A stretch of DNA of 11,434 bases. Source: JADGQA01 sp964579855. Lineage in GTDB: Bacteria; Bacteroidota; Ignavibacteria; UBA10030. Within the stretch, counting starts at the first letter, position 1. Each line of letters begins with the position of its first letter. Made by a program: the position numbers and the translations under genes. This document shows, one piece after another, positions 7,931-11,434 of the stretch. Location: the NCBI GenBank assembly GCA_964579855.1, contig CAZOIM010000129.1, forward strand, positions 1 through 11,434. The letters run 5' to 3'. The notes beneath the pieces are model-generated. The model saw nothing but the letters and a program-made list of their open reading frames with translations, was not told the DNA's origin and searched no databases.

Positions 7931-9790
7931 TCAATTTCCCAACACCTTCCCTGATTTCGGACCAAGGATGACTTTCAATTCATTAATTCCTGTCACAGAA
8001 TGGTCCGATCCGAGCAAGTCCTTCCAGGTCCGTTTTTGATATTTCTGCGGCAAAGAGAGAACGAATTCTTGTTGCACAGAGGAATTATTGAGAATTACAA
8101 ACACCTGTTCGGCATCATTGACGCGTGCAAAAGCAAACACGTCTTTTGCATCATCCGAGCCGAGGAACTCACACGCGCCGGTCTGTAGAGCAGAATGATT
8201 GTTCCTCAAAGAGATCATCTTCTTGTACCATCCAAAAAGGTTTGTGTTGAAAGTATTGGAATCATCCGTTCGCAGCTTCCCATAAGGATGGCTGCGTTCA
8301 TTTTGGTATTTGAGATCCTGCCACAACATCGGCTTACGGCAATCAGGATCGTCACCACCCCACATACCCGCTTCGTCGCCATAGTAAACCATGGGGGCAC
8401 CAAGGTATGTCATTTGAAAGAGGACCATGAGTTTCTGTATTGCAATTTCCTCGTCGTTCGGTTTTCGCACGAGGTAGTCTCTATTGTCGGCCGCGCCGAC
8501 GCGTTTGTCATAGGACAAATCGCCATTCACAATCCGCGAACCGAGCCGATCGGTATCGTGGCTGTCGAACAAATTCAGCAGAACATGGTTCGATTCATCG
8601 GGATATTCGTGAAGAAGTTTTTCCAACCGGTGCGAAAATTCTGAAGCACTGATTTTCGTCTTCGAGCCAGCAAAAAAGAAGGCGGATTCACGAGCCCACC
8701 GATAGTTCATGACTGCATCGAACATGTCTCCCTGAAGCCACGGTGACGCATTATACATTATCCCTTTTTCCCAGTCTTCCCACCATATTTCTCCAACTAC
8801 GTATGCATTAGGATTGATTTCCCGGACCCATTGGCGGAATGCACGCCAGAAGACCGGCTTTACCTTTTCAGCCACATCCAGCCTCCAGCCATCGATGCCG
8901 TCGGCAGGATTCCCATCTCCGTTGGGATCCATCCAACGCCTGACGACTGCGTGGATGTGTTCACGCGGACCTGGTACAATACCATTGTCATCCTCGCGAA
9001 GCTGCGGCAATTCCCGGACTCCATTCCAGCCTACATATTCGAACTCGTCCTGCGGAGTCTTGGGATTATCCCACTTCTTGACTGTAAACCAATCTTTGTA
9101 TTTGGAATCCTTCTGATTCCTGCGCAGATCTTCAAACGCCCAGAAAGTCCGACCGACGTGATTGAACACGCCATCAATAATAATTTTGATATCTCTCTTG
9201 TGTGCCTCATTCAATAGAGTGAGAAAGAGTTTATCTGCACTTGTCCACTTCCACGTGGAGGGATCGGCGGGATTCTCTTCCGACCACAACTTCTGATCGC
9301 CTTCCGGATCCGGACCGAAGTTCTTATCGATATGATGATAATACGACGCGTCGTATTTGTGGAGTGACGGCGACTGGAATATTGGATTGAGATAGATCGC
9401 TCCGATTCCGAGATTTTTCAGGTAGTCGAGTTTGTCGATGATTCCCTGAAGATCGCCGCCATAGCGGCGTTGTTGAACGTGGTAGTAGAATCCTTTTCCG
9501 TCCGACTTCTCCCAGGGTTGCAATTCATACCAGTCCCCAACCCAATCGCTTATCTGCCATCCTTCGGTCAACTGATGGGGCCACGCACCCACTTGATCGC
9601 TCACTGTTGGATCGTTTCGACGATCCGCATTGCAAAATCGTTCGGGAAAGACTTGATACCAGACAACGTGCTTCGACCACTCAGGGACACCCACGCTGAC
9701 AGAATCCTTCCTTGTTTCACGAGCGTAACCGGTGACACACAAGAGCACAACCGTTTGCAGCAGAACGAGAATGTATGAAATCGATTTCAC
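7931..9790 (-). CDS. Exported GH13 alpha-amylase/neopullulanase-type glycosidase
   Basis: The 619-residue protein has a signal peptide (about 1-24, ISYILVLLQTVVLLCVTGYA) and a GH13 barrel that begins directly with WYQVFPERFCN, without an N-terminal starch-binding domain. All conserved GH13 regions are present: DGVFNH (206-211), GWRLDVA with nucleophile D305 (and R303), GEIW with acid/base E334, and the HD pair with D412 as transition-state stabiliser. ELPQL (260-264) resembles the region-V motif of the neopullulanase/cyclomaltodextrinase subgroup. A short C-terminal beta domain follows (about 545-619). It should hydrolyse alpha-1,4 (possibly also alpha-1,6) glucan links in the periplasm or outside the cell; exact substrate specificity cannot be read from the sequence. 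The start is GTG: the in-frame stop TAA lies seven codons upstream and no ATG intervenes, and AGGT sits a few bases before it. The gene follows the LacI-type regulator by 56 bases, which points to sugar-controlled expression. Confidence 0.94.
   Translation of the reverse strand: MKSISYILVLLQTVVLLCVTGYARETRKDSVSVGVPEWSKHVVWYQVFPERFCNADRRNDPTVSDQVGAWPHQLTEGWQISDWVGDWYELQPWEKSDGKGFYYHVQQRRYGGDLQGIIDKLDYLKNLGIGAIYLNPIFQSPSLHKYDASYYHHIDKNFGPDPEGDQKLWSEENPADPSTWKWTSADKLFLTLLNEAHKRDIKIIIDGVFNHVGRTFWAFEDLRRNQKDSKYKDWFTVKKWDNPKTPQDEFEYVGWNGVRELPQLREDDNGIVPGPREHIHAVVRRWMDPNGDGNPADGIDGWRLDVAEKVKPVFWRAFRQWVREINPNAYVVGEIWWEDWEKGIMYNASPWLQGDMFDAVMNYRWARESAFFFAGSKTKISASEFSHRLEKLLHEYPDESNHVLLNLFDSHDTDRLGSRIVNGDLSYDKRVGAADNRDYLVRKPNDEEIAIQKLMVLFQMTYLGAPMVYYGDEAGMWGGDDPDCRKPMLWQDLKYQNERSHPYGKLRTDDSNTFNTNLFGWYKKMISLRNNHSALQTGACEFLGSDDAKDVFAFARVNDAEQVFVILNNSSVQQEFVLSLPQKYQKRTWKDLLGSDHSVTGINELKVILGPKSGKVLGN
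7937..7940 (-). promoter_or_regulatory. Shine-Dalgarno (GGGA) for the parvulin-like lipoprotein, inside the amylase 3' end
   Basis: GGGA formed by the last codons of the amylase gene lies seven bases before the ATG at 7929. This supports the shorter start over the ATG at 7965 and fits translational coupling across the TGAAATG junction. Confidence 0.5.
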
Positions 9791-9812
9791 AAGACCTGCG
9801 ATGCTGACTTAG

Positions 9813-9829
9813 AAAAGGAATTTGATTCC
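9813..9829 (-). terminator. Weak terminator-like hairpin between the regulator and the amylase
   Basis: Read on the minus strand, GGAAT-CAA-ATTCC followed by TTTT forms a 5-bp stem with a 3-base loop and a short T run, 18 to 34 bases after the regulator's stop. It is short and AT-containing, so at best it gives partial termination and would lower readthrough from the regulator into the amylase operon. Confidence 0.3.
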
Positions 9830-9846
9830 ACTCGCTACAATGGTTT

Positions 9847-10896
9847 CTAGACTGCCAATTGCGGTAGTTGCGTATGTTGATGCAGGTGTTTGGCACCACA
9901 CGTTTCTCGCACAACCAATTCGGGTACAAACGGATTACTCGCCGGTGGTAATTGCGAGCCATTGATTCGTTCCTCAAGCTTCCGGGCAGCAAGCACCCCC
10001 ATTTCAAACATTGGCTGACGCATCGTCGTCAAGCGAAGATGGCTGGCAAGTTCGATATCATCAAATCCAACGATCGCAATATCCTCGGGGCAACGCAGAC
10101 CAGCTTCTTCTATTGCCCAGAGAGCACCGGAGGCCTGAATGTCGCTCGAAACAAGTACAGCGGTGGGTTTGGTCGCTCCAAGTTGAAGGAGGTCCTTCAT
10201 CAACTCATAGCCGCATTCCCGAGTAAACCCGTCCAGTACAGTCGATTTACTCGAAACCAACAGGCGGGGGTCGATCTTGATCTCGGCATCTGCCATCGCC
10301 GATTCAAATCCTTCCAATCGTTCTCGAACAGGCTGGCTTCTCAGGCTCGCATTGAGCATTCCAATATGTTTATGGCCGAGTGAGATAAGATGGTTCGTGG
10401 CGGTGTAAGCACCCTTGACGTTTTCCACATACACAGAATCGAGGTCCTTCCTCTTTGTATCAACCAAGACGATCGGAATCTTGAGTCTCGCATACTGTTC
10501 GACAAAGTTTTCCGGAACCGTCATGGATAGGAAGAGAACTCCATCCACCCTCATTCGCATGGTATTCTTTTTCAGTAACTCTTCCACGTGATGAGGATCG
10601 TTAATCCCGTACAGAATGAGGTCGTGCTCTATCTCTCCGAGCTTGGATTGTATACCACGGAGAACCTCCACAAAGAAATAGGTAGAAAAGAACGGAACGA
10701 CCGCCAAGACTGAATTCGTTTTTTGCCTCGCCAGTCCGCGCGCATAGGGATGAGGTTGCCAGTCAAGGCGATTAGCCACAGTAAGAACGCGTGTTCTTGT
10801 GTTCAATGAGACGTTGGGGTGATTATTCAGCACTCTGGAGACCGTGCCTATTCCCACGTGGGCTGCTTTTGCTATATCATAGATGGTCGGTGGCAA
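9847..10896 (-). CDS. LacI-family transcriptional regulator
   Basis: The 349-residue protein has the classic LacI layout: a helix-turn-helix at residues 4-24 (TIYDIAKAAHVGIGTVSRVLN), a hinge helix with the minor-groove leucine at about 50-58 (PYARGLARQ, L55), and a periplasmic-binding-protein-like effector domain from about 62 to 335. Family members bind CG-centred palindromes and are released or recruited by a sugar ligand. With an adjacent GH13 enzyme, the likely effector is a maltodextrin-type sugar, by inference only. The start is TTG: the codon directly before it in frame is TGA, so no upstream start is possible, and the next internal start candidates fall inside the DNA-binding domain. 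The Shine-Dalgarno is weak (AGG about eight to nine bases upstream). The HVGIG stretch replaces the more usual GVSIG before the recognition helix. It probably controls the downstream operon and itself, given the candidate operator at 11080-11097. Confidence 0.93.
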   Translation of the reverse strand: MPPTIYDIAKAAHVGIGTVSRVLNNHPNVSLNTRTRVLTVANRLDWQPHPYARGLARQKTNSVLAVVPFFSTYFFVEVLRGIQSKLGEIEHDLILYGINDPHHVEELLKKNTMRMRVDGVLFLSMTVPENFVEQYARLKIPIVLVDTKRKDLDSVYVENVKGAYTATNHLISLGHKHIGMLNASLRSQPVRERLEGFESAMADAEIKIDPRLLVSSKSTVLDGFTRECGYELMKDLLQLGATKPTAVLVSSDIQASGALWAIEEAGLRCPEDIAIVGFDDIELASHLRLTTMRQPMFEMGVLAARKLEERINGSQLPPASNPFVPELVVRETCGAKHLHQHTQLPQLAV

Positions 10897-10933
10897 TCAG
10901 CGTACCTAAGGAAAATCATTGGAAGGGCTTCCA

Positions 10934-10963
10934 CAAATTCGGACTTTTGCCCGAGAGAGTCAA
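10934..10963 (-). promoter_or_regulatory. Candidate proximal promoter of the regulator
   Basis: On the minus strand TTGACT (10963-10958) is followed by CGAATTTG (10941-10934). This gives a good -35-like hexamer, or a CTTG-N19-NNNNTTTG arrangement partly resembling the Bacteroidetes -33/-7 consensus (TTTG, TAnnTTTG), but the TA of the -7 element is missing. A transcript would start about 30 bases before the TTG start codon. Confidence 0.22.
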
Positions 10964-11052
10964 GAAGAAAAAGAATTATCTTCCAATAATTCGGTCTCTC
11001 TGGAATACGGCAATTCTCTTCTTTGTATTGATTTCCTCAATGATATGACCAT
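10960..11052 (-). CDS. Candidate 30-residue small ORF or leader peptide upstream of the regulator
   Basis: An ATG at 11052 is preceded by GGGAGG with eight bases of spacing, the strongest Shine-Dalgarno in the window. The 30-residue product begins MVISLRKSIQRRELPYSRE and ends LLEDNSFSS before a TGA at 10962-10960. It is charged, has no membrane segment or signal peptide, and I do not recognise it. It ends 63 bases before the regulator's TTG start, so it could be a leader peptide affecting regulator translation, a small protein, or a chance ORF. An AT-rich hairpin followed by a T run overlaps its 3' end. The ribosome site is seen directly; expression and role are inferred. Confidence 0.35.
   Translation of the reverse strand: MVISLRKSIQRRELPYSRETELLEDNSFSS
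10968..10992 (-). terminator. AT-rich hairpin plus T run inside the leader of the regulator
   Basis: Read on the minus strand, GAATTAT and ATAATTC form a perfect 7-bp stem with loop TGGAAG, followed at once by TTTTTCTTCTT. The layout is that of an intrinsic terminator, but the stem has a single G-C pair and would be weak. It lies in the last codons of the 30-residue ORF, an arrangement that would suit attenuation, though chance is quite possible. Confidence 0.25.
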
Positions 11053-11079
11053 ATTTCTTTCCTCCCAACTGATTTGATA

Positions 11080-11097
11080 AATTGAATCGTTCCAATT
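11080..11097. promoter_or_regulatory. Candidate LacI-family operator (CG-centred palindrome)
   Basis: AATTGAATCGTTCCAATT is an 18-base imperfect palindrome centred on CG (11088-11089), with 14 of 18 positions symmetric. LacI-family operators typically have this form, with a central CG opened by the hinge-helix leucine, which is present in the regulator (L55). It lies just downstream of a promoter-like pair and about 15 bases upstream of the ribosome site of the 30-residue ORF, a position suited to repression of the regulator's own transcript. Confidence 0.45.
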
Positions 11098-11103
11098 GTT
11101 CAA

Positions 11104-11133
11104 TTAGTATTCGAGCAGATTTCGGAATTCCAA
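11104..11133 (-). promoter_or_regulatory. Candidate distal promoter upstream of the small ORF and regulator
   Basis: On the minus strand TTGGAA (11133-11128) and TACTAA (11109-11104) are separated by 18 bases, a weak sigma-70-like pair. The CG-centred palindrome starts seven bases further downstream, where a repressor would block initiation. Neither box is close to consensus. Confidence 0.22.
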
Positions 11134-11154
11134 AGTGGGAATTGCTCTTCCGAA
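11121..11154. repeat. Nested inverted repeats overlapping the candidate distal promoter
   Basis: TTCGGAA (11121-11127) and TTCCGAA (11148-11154) form a 7-bp inverted repeat with 20 bases between. Nested with it, AATTCC (11126-11131) and GGAATT (11138-11143) form a second inverted repeat with loop AAAGTG. The cluster overlaps the -35-like box at 11128-11133 and may be a second regulator site, or simply AT/GGAA-rich sequence. Confidence 0.35.
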
Positions 11155-11434
11155 CGGACTAAATCGGAAAGATGCCGGACTTTGTTGCACATTTCACCAA
11201 TTCGCGTTGGCTTCTCTTACAGGACAATCTTTGTAGAACTTGAAGTCCACAATTTTGCATCTACCCCGACCCTTTGTGAGATAAACGACTCAATCTAGAC
11301 CGGCGCATGGAACCAAATTTAAGCCGCTGTGATTGGGAATGATTTGATTTTCCCTATATTTATTTGGTCTTTTGGTGACTCAGGCCTGCTCCATTCCTTG
11401 CGAGGATCTTCATCTCTGTAAATCACATTGCTAA

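Larger units (their letters stand above)
10897..11434. other. Intergenic region upstream of the regulator, no convincing large gene
   Basis: These 538 bases hold no long coding frame. Seen in it are a short ORF with a strong ribosome site (10960-11052), a CG-centred palindrome, several inverted repeats and two weak promoter-like pairs, each listed separately. A 12-base near-palindrome GGAAGGGCTTCC lies at 10921-10932, close to the regulator start. On the minus strand a 37-codon frame is open from the right edge (11432) to a TAA at 11319-11321; it could be the tail of an unseen gene or chance. From about 11155 to 11434 I see no clear RNA gene or other element. Confidence 0.6.

Noticed and set aside
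7930..7965. Upstream ATG at 7965 for the parvulin-like gene, overlapping the amylase
   Set aside because: It would place 12 polar residues before a clean lipoprotein signal; the ATG at 7929 has a ribosome site and gives the expected signal.
11197..11210. CCAATTCGCGTTGG as a second operator
   Set aside because: Only the outer four pairs and the central CG are symmetric and it does not resemble the better palindrome at 11080-11097.
11335..11370. A plus-strand promoter around TATATTTATTTGG for a divergent gene
   Set aside because: No well-spaced upstream element was found and no plus-strand gene begins before the window ends.
11319..11432. A 37-codon minus-strand open frame running in from the right edge
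   Set aside because: It is too short and shows no recognisable motif; it could be the end of a gene outside the window, but this cannot be supported.

Overview
The window carries one tightly packed block of genes, all on the minus strand, so transcription runs from high to low coordinates. In that order they are: a LacI-family regulator (10896-9847), an exported GH13 alpha-amylase-type glycosidase (9790-7931), a predicted lipoprotein with two parvulin-like domains (7929-6247), a TonB-dependent outer-membrane receptor (6226-3440), and a very large exported protein with calcium-loop-like motifs (3423 to beyond base 1, so its C-terminus is missing). The regulator is preceded by about 538 bases with no convincing large gene.

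The organism is probably a member of the Bacteroidota/Ignavibacteriota/Chlorobiota (FCB) group, and I lean towards Ignavibacteria-like. This is inferred from the receptor's N-terminal carboxypeptidase-regulatory-like domain, the large exported protein with repeated DxIDNNGDG-type motifs followed by a fibronectin-III-like module, and the middling GC content. No rRNA or other taxonomic marker is present, so this is not proven.

The gaps between genes are 1 base (amylase to parvulin-like lipoprotein), 20 bases (to the receptor) and 16 bases (to the large protein), which strongly suggests one operon. The 56-base gap between the regulator and the amylase holds a weak terminator-like hairpin, so the regulator may be only partly cotranscribed. 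The simplest reading is a LacI-controlled alpha-glucan or maltodextrin locus: an exported glycosidase cuts the glucan, the TonB receptor imports or binds a product, the parvulin-like lipoprotein may chaperone the envelope proteins, and the large protein sits at the surface or is secreted. No SusD-like gene is visible, so this is not a classic Sus/PUL pair.

The most interesting points are: both parvulin-like domains have lost both signature histidines; this putative chaperone sits in a one-base junction between the amylase and the receptor; a CG-centred palindrome (11080-11097) fits a LacI-family operator; and a 30-codon ORF with a near-perfect Shine-Dalgarno lies between that palindrome and the regulator. 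I found no CRISPR array, RNA gene, transposase or phage gene.
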